Assembly (NCBI GenBank): GCA_005406025.1
Contig: BGZK01000537.1
Span: 248,001 to 312,000, forward strand
Length of the DNA: 64,000 nucleotides
Direction: 5' to 3'
DNA from: Eumeta japonica
Taxonomy: Eukaryota; Arthropoda; Insecta; Lepidoptera; Psychidae
Under the pieces are notes generated by a model. That model saw only the letters and a program-made list of their open reading frames with translations. It searched no databases and was not told where the DNA came from. Shown in pieces: positions 34,201-39,589 of the stretch. Position numbers and translations under genes: made by a program. How positions within the stretch are numbered: position 1 is the first letter of the stretch; each line of letters begins with the position of its first letter.

Positions 34201-36417
34201 CGTGTTTAGGCTCATTTGGTTGGTAATTGTAATGACAACTCTTCAGTGCCATGCATGACCTTAACCTTATGGTGTGGCCAAGCGACCAGCACATTGTGGA
34301 ACCACTCAACGACGAAGCATGGACGTGTATTTGGGCATGTTTTGATGGCAGACGTTACTTCTTTATATGTGTCGTCGTCCGATCTTATAAAATTGTTTAT
34401 ATCGTTATATGCCTAGGTATTAATGGAACGTTGACGTTTCAGCAAATGATCAACTAATGGAAAGTCGCCATAACACTTAGTACGGATCCGGTCTGGTCGT
34501 ATGCTACATAGATACAACAATATATCGTTACTGAAGTACTAAAAATATAAACATAGATAATCTTAATTAATGATAATTTATTTGGTTAGCGAAAAGCTAT
34601 CTGTCCGACGAGATATTATTGACTTCATTTTAAAATTATTTAGAATACAATACAACACGATAAAGTAGTAATTATCATTAGCGACATACAATAAATTATC
34701 AATGAAGTAACGTTTTAATTAGACTTTGAACAACTAAGACCGCTTTCGATGTTATCTATTGATTTTAGCGCTATTTTCAAGTTTAATTTCGAAACCATTT
34801 TCTTTTAATTTATCATGAATTCATATCCATTTTAGAATAACATCTCCGTCTGTCAATGTTGGATTTCTGTGGAAAAACCCAGTCCGACGAAAGTATAAGT
34901 AGGTACCCATTCGGCGCGAACAACCGCCAGGTCGGACGACGCCGGCGCGGCGGCGGCGAAATAAGCCAACGACGCGGCGCACTTTCTGTCACGTTTATGA
35001 ATGGAGGCGAATTCGGTGTGCTCAATTCATTTTATTGCTCAACTTTCTACACTTTTCTACAATTTTATACACCTCCATGGGATATATTCATCAGTGACTT
35101 AACAATTTTTACAAAGCATAAATATCAGAAAAGTTATTATAAAAAATTATATACTGAAACTATGTAATAGAAAGAGTTTTAAACAAAAAATAAAGTTAAT
35201 AGACCCATTTTTTTATACAATTTCAATTCAGGTTCATTTTTTTTTGTTTTATTTGGAATCGATCTAGCAACGAAAGCTTAATTTTAACACTTGGATACAC
35301 CCAGGGACGCAAAGACCTACGACATCTACGGTCTTGCACATCCAGCACCATAAATGTCAGATCGTTAGTTTAATTAAGTACCTATATTCATTTTTTAGTC
35401 TATTTGAAATAGTCGTTTGTTTTTTCTGAATTTAGTAACAAATGTTTTTATCGTTATTCATTACTTGTTTCTAAAACTCTCATCTTACGAATGCCAGCCA
35501 TTGGACATTCACGATTGCTAACACACCTACCCTACTTACCAGCAGGAGATATTTGTAAAATAATGGGCGTGTGTGCATAAAATTATTGATACTTCAAATT
35601 GCATGTGATGTCCTTCACGTGACTCGGCAGACTCGGGGTCGAACCGGTCGATGCGTCAAGGTCAGGGGCGCCTATTTCGAATAAGTTACCAACTCTAGCC
35701 ATCCCACGGAACCCTATTTGCTATATGCGCAGCGTGACAGGTAGTCGGCGCAAATATACGACATAATGTTTACACATCGCCCGCTTTCGGTGTATCGAAG
35801 TATGCTTTGCCATGATTAATTTGTGATAACCCGAGGCGCACGAGAATAAAACTCATGAAATAGGGATAAAAATAAAACGGCAGGTATTCAATATTTGCAG
35901 TGCTACGCACGCCGATTATAAAACGAGTGAAATTTTATATTTAAGTATGAGTCACTTGTAAGACTGATCCTAACATGTTAGCTCGTTTTCGGTAGGCGGG
36001 CTCCGTTGTAAAATAAAGGTTAGGTAGGTATGTTTCCTTTGCTGAATATTTATCACAGTTTTGATCGCTCATAAATGAAAGGGATTAAACGTCATTTGGG
36101 ACACGAATAACGATATGCTATATTAGTTAATTATATTATTATGACATTTTTCTCATATAGACTTGTTTGGTAGACGTTTATTACTAATTTATCATATAAA
36201 AAAAAAACAGTGTAATCCCACTCACCTCTCGGTCTCTAATTTTTTTGGCCAATTTCATGGCCGGCTCCCTAATTATGCGTTCTCTGATAGCGGGCATCTT
36301 CTTTCCCTCCGTTCCATAATAAAGTTTTAATATAAACCTTACGACACACAACGCTACCACTCGCAGCACGTTCAAGATCTTTAAACTGAATTTCACGTTT
36401 CTCTTCGTAGTACTCAT
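514..36417 (-). CDS. FAAH2: Fatty-acid amide hydrolase 2-like gene, whole coding span (six exons)
   Basis: This gene encodes an amidase-signature serine hydrolase that cleaves fatty-acid amides to fatty acid plus amine; family members are membrane-anchored. The coding exons, in transcript order, are 36417-36226, 10240-10021, 7983-7851, 5034-4910, 2136-2002 and 1289-514. Their lengths (192, 220, 133, 125, 135 and 776 nt) join in phase to 1581 nt, or 526 residues plus TAA. A hydrophobic N-terminal segment lies at about residues 14-34. The catalytic triad reads Lys131 (in PFTTKDC), Ser206 (in GGSSGGEG) and Ser230 (in GSDIGGSIR). The spacings of 75 and 24 residues equal those of Lys142, Ser217 and Ser241 in mammalian FAAH. 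The C-terminus ends in the family-typical GGWVEP. No frameshift or internal stop is seen, so the gene looks functional. The division of exons is my own model from splice consensus and reading phase; no transcript was available. Confidence 0.9.
1290..2001 (-). other. Intron 5 of the FAAH2-like gene, GC-AG type, with minisatellite
   Basis: The intron starts GCAAGTACAG at 2001 and ends TTTCCAG at 1290. From about 1413 to 1800 the plus strand is a degenerate run of 12-base-like units built on GGATTGAAATCG. The same texture is seen at five other places in the window. The open frame at 1398-1613 is a by-product of this repeat. Confidence 0.75.
1413..1800 (+). repeat. Degenerate GGAATCGAGATC-type minisatellite, copy 1
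   Basis: Words such as GATCAGAATTGGGATC, GGATCGAAATTGG and CATCGGGATTGATATC recur at spacings near 12 bases with strong decay. Similar tracts occur at 24780-24870, 31745-31850, 39770-40040, 45715-45835 and 62565-62900. Confidence 0.55.
2002..2136 (-). CDS. FAAH2: FAAH2-like coding exon 5 (residues 224-269, nucleophile Ser)
   Basis: The acceptor TTTGCAG precedes GC TCC GAC at 2136, so Gly224 is split 1+2 with exon 4. The exon encodes [20 protein letters not shown], with nucleophile Ser230, then [16 protein letters not shown] and NSFL. Phase demands that it ends at TTA G (2002). The bases after that are GCAAGT, so the 5' splice site is GC rather than GT. The alternative GT four bases downstream would leave phase 2 and break the reading frame into exon 6. 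Confidence 0.9.
   Translation of the reverse strand, partial: APTLAGLLGCQRFLTESLVTSLHDMQCQMKVNIQSRIRKCRILS
2137..4909 (-). other. Intron 4 of the FAAH2-like gene
   Basis: The intron is GT-AG (donor GTACAATT, acceptor TTTGCAG) and 2773 bases long. It contains a lepidopteran-type dispersed repeat at 2774-3380 and a short TGCATGCTGCA-rich tandem near 2307-2337. Two direct words ATAGACAGCGAYATG lie near 2207 and 2381. A tract at 4130-4220 resembles the end of the same dispersed repeat class. The remainder is plain AT-rich intron. Confidence 0.7.
2774..3380 (+). repeat. Lepidopteran dispersed repeat (CGGCCAAGTGCGAG...GGAACCCTAAAAA class), copy 1
   Basis: The tract opens AAAAAACCGCACAAGTGCG and continues to GGAGGGTTCCGTA. 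It ends with an ACAGATGGACAGACAAACA run, GGGTTCCGTTTTTTC and GGAACCCTAAAAAG. This order (head, GGGTTCCGTA, body, ACAGACAGACGGACA, GGGTTCCGTTTT, GGAACCCTAAAAA) is one I recognise from very abundant repeats of moth and butterfly genomes. I cannot name its superfamily from this window. Two further copies lie at 58725-59373 (+) and 41028-41678 (-). Confidence 0.65.
4910..5034 (-). CDS. FAAH2: FAAH2-like coding exon 4 (residues 182-224, amidase signature)
   Basis: The acceptor TTTTTAG lies next to G TGG GAG at 5034, and the donor is ATCG|GTACAA after 4910 (phase 1). The 41 whole codons include [15 protein letters not shown] and then GGSSGGEG, the defining glycine/serine signature with cis-serine Ser206. 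The exon is GC-richer than the flanking intron. A longer open frame over the same bases (4892-5224) is a shadow in the wrong frame. A tRNA-like SINE lies about 60 bp upstream of this acceptor. Confidence 0.92.
5091..5200 (+). repeat. tRNA-derived SINE
   Basis: An A-box-like word (TACTTCAGTAGTTAGG, 5098-5113) and a B-box-like word (GGTTCGATAG, 5141-5150) have tRNA-like spacing. The order GCAGCGGTAGTACTTCAGT, then GGTACCAGGTTCGATAGTG, then GGGGTTAATTTTCC is typical of insect tRNA-related SINEs. It lies antisense to the host gene. Confidence 0.55.
5786..5844. repeat. Perfect 24-bp inverted repeat with 11-base spacer
   Basis: Bases 5786-5809 and 5821-5844 are exact reverse complements, separated by CTACGGCGTAA. 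The transcript from either strand could form a perfect 24-bp stem. Confidence 0.9.
6134..6560 (+). repeat. Dispersed repeat R1, copy 1
   Basis: This tract shares a long collinear series of words with 30711-31150: ACTATTAATGTGAC, GCAACCCGCGC, TGTTTGCTT, GCGACAAAACAG, GGCTTAAA, ATGTAAAATGTAAAT, TTTTAAAAGA, AACGACAACT, AATCGGGTC and AAAGATC/GAAGATC. No coding capacity is seen. The class is unknown. Confidence 0.75.
7851..7983 (-). CDS. FAAH2: FAAH2-like coding exon 3 (residues 138-182)
   Basis: The acceptor TTTTTGAAG is at 7984-7992 and the exon starts at 7983. Its donor is GCATGTG|GTAAG, ending at 7851. Translation in the joined frame gives [14 protein letters not shown], a variable segment, then [16 protein letters not shown]. 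The last part is the conserved G.TN..EL.MW motif just ahead of the glycine- and serine-rich signature. This 133-nt exon is too short and too badly framed to show as a long ORF. It was found by continuing the reading phase from exon 2 (1+2 bases of Gly138) to exon 4 (2+1 bases of Trp182). Confidence 0.9.
8300..8520 (+). repeat. GAAGTTATACTTC-end repeat, diverged copy 3
   Basis: TTTTGAAGCTATACTTCTTTTGGCACG (positions 8304-8330) matches the B-type end of the elements at 45211-45575 and 56955-57630. The far end is not evident. An open frame continues through it for about 70 codons (ending TAA at 8520) without a family match. Confidence 0.4.
8806..8854. repeat. AT-rich near-palindrome, 24-bp arms
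   Basis: Arms 8806-8829 and 8831-8854 are reverse complements with one mismatch and a single central base. Such sites are prone to cruciform formation or deletion. Confidence 0.85.
9370..9525 (+). mobile_element. Helitron-like 3' end
   Basis: The tract ends AACGTCTGTCGGGATAGCTAG|T. Lepidopteran non-autonomous Helitrons often end in a ...GTCAGCTAG|T of this kind (CTRR terminus inserted before T). No 5' end (TC at A|T) could be assigned, so the call is only partial. Confidence 0.35.
10021..10240 (-). CDS. FAAH2: FAAH2-like coding exon 2 (residues 65-138, catalytic Lys)
   Basis: The acceptor TTTCCAG precedes ATC TCA AGC at 10240 (phase 0). The exon ends GTC AAA G|GTGCAA at 10021 (phase 1). It contains the helical start of the amidase fold ([16 protein letters not shown], then a region that closely matches the family) and the segment [15 protein letters not shown], whose Lys131 is the general base of the amidase-signature triad. 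The open frame runs past the donor into intron without homology, so the donor and not the in-frame stop marks the exon end. Confidence 0.92.
11750..13065 (-). pseudogene. Mariner transposase relic A, interrupted by a MITE
   Basis: Read on the minus strand, decayed transposase appears from [12 protein letters not shown] near 13035, through [12 protein letters not shown] (about 12865) and HISSYDI. It continues through [18 protein letters not shown] (about 12370), then the [23 protein letters not shown] region. The C-terminus [19 protein letters not shown] is near 11900-11960. Several stops and frameshifts are present (for example in the VEDK-DAI and KNGFKCF regions), so it is dead. The order matches insect mariners of about 1.3 kb. 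A 121-bp MITE separates FFDQ from KFYSNG. Confidence 0.85.
11973..12093. mobile_element. MITE with GGGCCTAGCATGACGCCCTAG ends, copy 1 (inside mariner A)
   Basis: The ends are near-perfect inverted repeats: positions 11973-11993 match the complement of 12073-12093, and TCTCTATAGGACTATC pairs with GATAGTCCTATAGAGA further in. The element is about 121 bp and has no coding capacity. A second, more decayed copy is at 32611-32725, which supports it as a mobile family. I could not define the target duplication with certainty; AC flanks both ends on the minus strand. Confidence 0.85.
15645..15793. mobile_element. MITE family GTATTAAYAAAGC, copy A
   Basis: The tract starts GTATTAACAAAGCTCACT and ends GAGTGCGGTTCATCAATAAG, an imperfect inverted repeat. 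Internal arms include CTTCTTGACAGTGAAAAGAG against CTTTCACGTTACTTCTTGAA and GAGACAGT beside a TTTCGCTATAGAAA centre. The same element appears twice at 47139-47278 and 47291-47410. Confidence 0.75.
16200..16895. repeat. AT-rich tract enriched for the word GCTGAA/TTCAGC
   Basis: GCTGAA or its complement occurs at 16214, 16341, 16530, 16610, 16641, 16748, 16759 and 16886, with several one-mismatch forms. A perfect 11-bp inverted repeat AATTTTTCAGC/GCTGAAAAATT lies at 16743-16769. No open frame is present. Confidence 0.5.
17011..17272 (-). repeat. 3' LTR of the gypsy element
   Basis: This LTR is almost identical to 21275-21537 over its whole length. In element orientation it starts TGTGGCGTATCC and ends CCTAAAA. 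Confidence 0.93.
17283..17704 (-). pseudogene. Gypsy integrase C-terminal tail, frameshifted
   Basis: After the frame closes at 17705, coding-like sequence continues in other frames toward the 3' LTR. A chromodomain-free tail reads [18 protein letters not shown] and [19 protein letters not shown], then ends close to the purine tract. IERIKPA is a common tail motif in arthropod gypsy integrases. Confidence 0.7.
17705..18991 (-). pseudogene. Gypsy pol: RNase H and integrase in one open frame
   Basis: This 428-codon frame is the longest in the window. RNase H spans the first 130 or so residues ([42 protein letters not shown]). The integrase follows: an HHCC zinc domain (H..H, then CLQCQRTK) and the catalytic core with DDE residues in [22 protein letters not shown] and [10 protein letters not shown]. 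It is open throughout but has lost its upstream pol frame, so it is a fragment of a dead polyprotein rather than an independent gene. Confidence 0.93.
19045..19785 (-). pseudogene. Gypsy pol: reverse transcriptase, frameshifted
   Basis: Conserved blocks are seen in shifting frames: [18 protein letters not shown] and [15 protein letters not shown] (about 19670-19540), then [16 protein letters not shown]. The polymerase active site is FAYLDD near 19400-19380. Thumb and connection motifs follow, with [17 protein letters not shown] near 19170-19120. At least three frame changes separate these blocks, so no functional enzyme is made. Confidence 0.88.
19786..20414 (-). pseudogene. Gypsy pol: aspartic protease and linker, frameshifted
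   Basis: The protease active site appears as [14 protein letters not shown] (about 20300-20260) in the frame that follows gag. A shift near 20260 moves the rest of the domain ([29 protein letters not shown]) to another frame. The GADFL motif marks the end of the protease, and the linker to reverse transcriptase ends near 19790. The protease would cut the polyprotein. Confidence 0.8.
20363..21213 (-). pseudogene. Gypsy gag, frameshifted
   Basis: The gag starts at ATG 21213 ([14 protein letters not shown]). It includes [19 protein letters not shown], typical of arthropod gypsy capsid starts. Near 20940 the first frame is lost, apparently by one missing base in an A run, and the protein continues in the next frame ([20 protein letters not shown]). 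It ends in a basic region and a Cys/His motif ([18 protein letters not shown], about 20400), the zinc-binding tail of this gag class. Gag forms the particle shell that packages element RNA. Confidence 0.85.
21275..21537 (-). repeat. 5' LTR of the gypsy element
   Basis: In element orientation it starts TGTGGCGTACCC and ends CCTAAAAC, directly followed by the primer-binding site. It carries a 2-bp AC duplication relative to the 3' LTR. Confidence 0.93.
21640..22700 (-). pseudogene. Mariner transposase relic B
   Basis: Minus-strand decayed transposase begins near 22638 ([19 protein letters not shown]). It contains [39 protein letters not shown] (the DNA-binding and linker region) and later, in other frames, GDET-like and HDHASFHT-like blocks toward 21970. 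The 3' part ends near 21750. Multiple frameshifts are present. It lies about 100 bp beyond the gypsy 5' LTR and shares family-specific words with relic D at 49985-50965. Confidence 0.8.
23250..23392. repeat. Short inverted-repeat element (MITE-like)
   Basis: GGAATCGGTTCCAGCTAAA (23250-23268) and TTTAGCTGGAACCGACTCC (23374-23392) are inverted repeats with one mismatch and a spacer of about 105 bp. A tandem pair of AATTATTTAAATAGACTCCA lies just upstream (23187 and 23218). Confidence 0.6.
24780..24900 (+). repeat. GGAATCGAGATC-type minisatellite, copy 2, with shared flank
   Basis: The tract ATACCAGAAAAACAGCAGCAG... then GCATCGGGATCGAAATCGAA resembles 45690-45835 in both the flank and the degenerate repeat. 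The open frames over it are by-products. Confidence 0.45.
25865..26960 (-). pseudogene. Mariner transposase relic C
   Basis: Minus-strand decayed transposase has [29 protein letters not shown] near 26840-26750. In other frames [29 protein letters not shown] and [20 protein letters not shown] lie near 26465-26310. The C-terminal part [16 protein letters not shown] is near 26160. The catalytic DD(34)D-type residues sit in broken frames. It resembles relic B in plan but not in detail, so it is a different subfamily. Confidence 0.8.
30711..31150 (+). repeat. Dispersed repeat R1, copy 2
   Basis: This tract is collinear with 6134-6560 in the same orientation and shares about ten conserved words. 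The two copies are about 24 kb apart in introns 3 and 1 of the same gene. Confidence 0.75.
31320..31850. repeat. Helitron-like remnant with minisatellite copy 3
   Basis: The text GAGTCTGTTTATTTGTTTGTCGG and TCTTTCACACGTACAAAG resembles the body of lepidopteran non-autonomous Helitrons. A similar pair is near 59690-59850. From 31745 to 31850 the C/T-rich strand of the GGAATCGAGATC minisatellite follows. Confidence 0.35.
32611..32725. mobile_element. MITE with GGGCCTAGCATGACGCCCTAG ends, copy 2 (decayed)
   Basis: GGGCGTAGCATGATGCCCTA at the left and CTAGGGCTTCATGCTAG at the right match the ends of the copy at 11973-12093. The next words (AATCTCTATAAGACTATCC) match as well. Confidence 0.75.
33575..33810 (-). 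pseudogene. Open fragment with A-rich tail, possible retrocopy
   Basis: An open minus-strand frame of about 78 codons runs to TGA at 33577-33575. It includes [20 protein letters not shown] and [16 protein letters not shown], and has a balanced, protein-like composition unlike the AT-rich surroundings. The stop is followed at once by an A-rich tail (CAAAAACAAAAAAAAAGAAG). No start or splice acceptor is evident. I do not recognise the family. A truncated processed copy or a retroelement 3' end are the likely readings. Confidence 0.35.
34890..34990. other. CpG-rich island in intron 1
   Basis: About 100 bases with GGCGCGAACAACCGCCAGG and CGGCGCGGCGGCGGCGAAA stand out from AT-rich intron. No coding homology is seen. 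A regulatory element or a TE fragment are both possible. Confidence 0.3.
36226..36417 (-). CDS. FAAH2: FAAH2-like coding exon 1 (residues 1-64, membrane anchor)
   Basis: The exon starts at ATG 36417-36415, which has A at -3 (AAAAATG), and ends ...CGA GAG|GTGAGT at 36226 in phase 0. It encodes a basic leader, then a hydrophobic stretch (about residues 14-34, [20 protein letters not shown]) that fits the single N-terminal membrane segment of FAAH2. A basic region ending in KKIRDRE follows. Joined to exon 2 it reads ...[14 protein letters not shown], the usual start of the amidase domain. It is separated from exon 2 by about 26 kb of repeat-rich intron. I chose this ATG because it gives the membrane segment and a normal total length; an upstream non-coding exon cannot be excluded. 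Confidence 0.85.
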
Positions 36418-37145
36418 TTTTCTTTTTCTATTTAATCACAGCTTTTTTTTTTGAACAGCAGACAGCTTTATGAAAAACGTATGACTTTGCATATACGCGT
36501 ATATGTATGAAAAATAAACACGAAACAAAAACAAAACGCGTCCGCAGCCAAACCGGTCGCCGCCGGCGTCAACTTCGCGCGACTGTCGACGGAACACTCC
36601 TTTGAATGAATGAATAGAACGAGCGTGGGCAGGACCTCGCGTCACGTTCGCCGTCTCCTTCGTGGATTGACACGATCCAGCCTAGCTTGGATTAATGTGT
36701 ATTATTAGATAATTTGTGAACGGGCCTCGCCGTCGCGCCCCGCGTTGACCATGAAATGATAATGTCTGTCGTGGTGGTTTCGCGCGTTGGTGCGCTACAT
36801 GGGCTAGATGTCGCTGTAAGTGAGCTTGGTTCGTTTTAAATCGATAGATGTCGCTAGTAGGAGGAAAATCTGTTTTAGAATCGATGAAAATATAAAGTTT
36901 TTATAATCAACGTCATACTTGTAACTGCGAAAACAAGTTAACCGCGTCGATCGTACGATTTGACTGTACAATGCGAATTAATACTTCAATTATGAATGAC
37001 ATTATTATAAATACTTGTTACCTAACAATTCTTGACGTCACGTTTTATCACGAGTGCCGATCGAAGATACTATGCCTATATTAATAATAATTAATATAGG
37101 CACAGTATGTAATATTAATTATTACAATAAGAATTATTGTTACAG
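36418..37145. promoter_or_regulatory. Divergent, CpG-rich promoter interval
   Basis: This interval separates the minus-strand FAAH2-like start codon (36417) from the first plus-strand coding exon (37146). It is CpG-rich at 36535-36790. It holds two TAGATGTCGCT words (36805-36815 and 36845-36855) and a perfect CRE, TGACGTCA (37033-37040). The plus-strand exon is preceded by a splice acceptor, so a plus-strand non-coding exon probably lies here or upstream. Transcription start sites are not visible from sequence. Confidence 0.5.
37033..37040. promoter_or_regulatory. Perfect CRE (TGACGTCA)
   Basis: An exact palindromic cAMP-response element lies 105-112 bases upstream of the plus-strand exon. 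CREB/ATF-type factors bind this site in animals. Function here is inferred only from position. Confidence 0.4.
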
Positions 37146-37151
37146 ATCGTC

Positions 37152-37530
37152 ATGACCGAACCGGGCGAAGGGTCGGGCGTCGACGGGCAGCCGACGCGTA
37201 ACGGCGGCGTCCGAGTGCCACTGCCTCCGATCCTCTGCACGACGGAGCCGTCCGACAGCTCGGACGAGGGCCCGCACGCGAAGCCCATGACCTCCTCGCA
37301 CTCGAAGCTGTCCCTGCCGTCCGACCTGGGCACGCCGACGTCGCCCCTGAAGATCTCGTCGCCGCTGTCGCTGCCCGCCTCGCCCACGCCGTACGGTAGG
37401 GCTGCGGGCGCCCAATCGATGACGCGGACCAAGACCCGGTCCGTGGACGCGGCGCCGCCGCCGCCGGGGCCCGACGACGGCAAGGAGAATGTCAGGAGCG
37501 CCGCGACGACCGGCAGCGGATCGGCTACGG
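37152..37530 (+). CDS. First coding exon of an unidentified Ser/Pro-rich protein
   Basis: The acceptor TATTGTTACAG ends at 37145, and ATG lies six bases into the exon. The donor is CTACGG|GTGAGT after 37530. The exon has 126 codons plus one base (phase 1). The sequence is disordered in style: MTEPGEGSGVDG, then a patch PSDSSDEGPHAK, a phosphorylation-rich SKLSLPSDLGTPTSPLK and LPASPTPYG, then APPPPGPDDGKENVR. It contains several SP/TP sites and a KEN sequence. Third positions are overwhelmingly G or C in an otherwise AT-rich region, strong support for real coding. The protein family is not recognisable from this part. The antisense frames over it are shadows. Confidence 0.75.
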
Positions 37531-37961
37531 GTGAGTGAATATGTACAGATCGAATTGTTTTATTTGATAACGTATGTTAGGATTATGTAATTGTTGTTCT
37601 TGAGAAAATATGTATTCTAGTTTTCACAGTACTAAAATAACTTTAGGAGGAAATCATGCGATTCATTACATCAATCAAGTAAATCACTATGAATGTCGTC
37701 CTCTTCTAAGCTAAAGAATATCTGCACCTGCTCCACATTTTATGAGATCTATTAAAATTTTTGTTTATATTTTCACAAATAATCTAAATTTATTTGCTGC
37801 TTAATCGGATAGAGATTTTTATAAATAATATTTGTCTTCTAAAAGTCGACAACTGTCAATGAAACTTTTATTATAATTTCTTCAGAAATAAAAAAGGTCT
37901 GTCTAGCAGTTTCGGTTCACATTATGTTATATCTCTCTTATTATATATATAAACACACATA

Positions 37962-39411
37962 GGGTGGGTGTACTAGTAACAAACCGATTAAGCAACATTT
38001 TGAAAGTAATTTTGATATTGTGACTCAATTATCACAACAATCATTGCAAAAAAAGAATTACGTACTCCTTGTCTACCATAGAAGCTTATTCCAATTTTCT
38101 TAATAGCTGTTAGGTTTCTTTTTATTTAACAATCAATGTGGAAAGTCACAATGTGCTTAAGGTTGACCAGATTGTACTAGCAATAGACCAAGACGTTCAG
38201 CCAATAGTGAACCAATAAATAAAATTATTTTTCTTAATGAAGAATATTTTTATTTTAATTACTAAAATGTTATGTACGTAATAATCATCACAACTTTTCA
38301 TCAGTCTACAAGTTTCAAGTAATACTTAAATGCTACAAGGCTCATAATGTTGTTAACTAATTTAAAACTAGATAATTAACAACAGATTCATATCTCTTAC
38401 ACAAGTGTCATAATCATAACTTGCAATAAAGTATTTATGAATTAACATGAATCAAAAAATATAAAATAAAACAAAATAAAAAAAAACAATGTAAGTACTT
38501 CTTAAAAAATTAAAAAGAATTAAATTTTTGGCATAAATTTATCCATTTCAGGAACTCTATAGAAACCTCGACTATTAGCCAAGGTTGGAACTGCTATCTT
38601 CTCTTCTACCGCATCTTTCTGGTACCAGATTTTATCACATTGTTCTGGCCAACGGAAAGTATTTCCCGTAGAAAATGTCATAGTGCTTATCTCATAGAGA
38701 TCACCATCAGTATTTTCTACAGTCCCTGGGAAATATGCCCCTTCATACCTGACGATCACGTAATCGCCTTTCTTTGGTTTTGCTGTGACTTCCAAAGATT
38801 TATGTACAAGTAAAGGTACATTATCATCGGAGTCTGAAGCTGAATCAATTCGAAGTCGTCTCATCTTTCTCGGAGCTGCTGGTATTTCTTCATCTGAACC
38901 TGTTTCCTTTTTTCTTATTCTTCTTTGACATTTTTCTATTAGCTGCCTTAAGAGCTTTTTTTTCTTCTTGTTCTTTCTTAATATTTTCTTTCTCATTCCA
39001 ATATTGCATCCATTCACTGCTATTTACTGCATCAGGTAGGAATGCATGAAATAAGACGTAATATTATTGCTTTGCAGAACATATTACGCAATTAATTAGA
39101 AAAGCGGTTACAGCAATTGATATAAATAAAGATTTAAACAAATTTAAAAAAACTTATCGTCGGCGTGTCGCTTACTAATATGGCCGCCCAAAACGAAGTG
39201 AAGGATTGTCGTTTCGAATCTTGCTTTGTAAACTGATGTAGATGGCGTGTTTGATGATCGCTTTTATTTATGATTATATGATTCGTAGAAGTACGGCAGT
39301 GCTACCAAACGTAACAAAAGTGGCGGGAAATTCGACAGAAGGTTAATATTTTGATGTGAAATTAGAAATGGTGCACTACTGGTTCCTGGTGTGGCACTGG
39401 GGCACCCACCC
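37962..39411 (-). mobile_element. Internally deleted pogo-like DNA transposon
   Basis: The ends are inverted repeats (GGGTGGGTGTACTAGT at the left; GGGTGGGTGCCCCAGT on the minus strand at the right) flanked by TA on both sides (37960-37961 and 39412-39413). That suits a Tc1/mariner/pogo-type TA insertion. The element is 1450 bp. It holds only the C-terminal part of a protein, on the minus strand, preceded by unrelated 5' leader sequence, which implies an internal deletion. Confidence 0.65.
38520..39050 (-). pseudogene. C-terminal tail of a transposon protein, frameshifted
   Basis: From about 39046 one frame reads LPDAVNSSEWMQYWNEKE, then a lysine-rich coiled stretch. After a frameshift near 38910 the second frame gives ETGSDEEIPAAPRKMRRLR, an acidic SDSDDN patch, and GDYVIVRYEGAYFPGTVE. 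It ends with TGNTFRWPEQCDKIWY and RGFYRVPEMDKF before TAA at 38520. From memory, this tail (a small barrel-like GDYVIV... domain) ends many insect proteins with DDE/CENP-B-like transposases. The catalytic domain is missing here. The assignment to the pogo class is an inference. Confidence 0.55.
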
Positions 39412-39589
39412 TATATATATATAACTTTTATATTTAACCAGTAAAAGTCACTTTTATGTATTAAAAAAATATTTATTTCATTAGGTAGTTTTCAAGTTGA
39501 CGGCGTTAAACAATAGACAGATCTTTAATAAAAAAATTTTAGGTGAATATTTTAAAATGTAGAAAATAGCATTTAATTTAACTAATGTG

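Larger units (their letters stand above)
10241..36225 (-). other. Intron 1 of the FAAH2-like gene, about 26 kb, repeat-rich
   Basis: The donor is GAG|GTGAGT at 36225 and the acceptor is TTTCCAG at 10241; the phase is 0. The intron contains a gypsy element, three mariners, several MITEs, a copy of repeat R1, minisatellite tracts and a small open retrocopy-like fragment. These are listed separately. The stretches 10241-11740, 13090-15640, 15800-17006, 22960-25860, 26960-30700, 31160-32600 and 33810-36225 show no gene that I can support. Moderately CpG-rich patches occur at about 28010-28140, 29280-29345, 32860-33250 and 34890-34990. Confidence 0.8.

Noticed and set aside
36436..36645. Minus-strand frame upstream of the FAAH2-like start
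   Set aside because: It is not in phase with exon 1 and lies in the presumed 5' UTR and promoter.
37115..37483. Antisense frames over the plus-strand exon
   Set aside because: They are shadows of the GC-rich exon 37152-37530. The plus strand has acceptor and donor sites at the right places.
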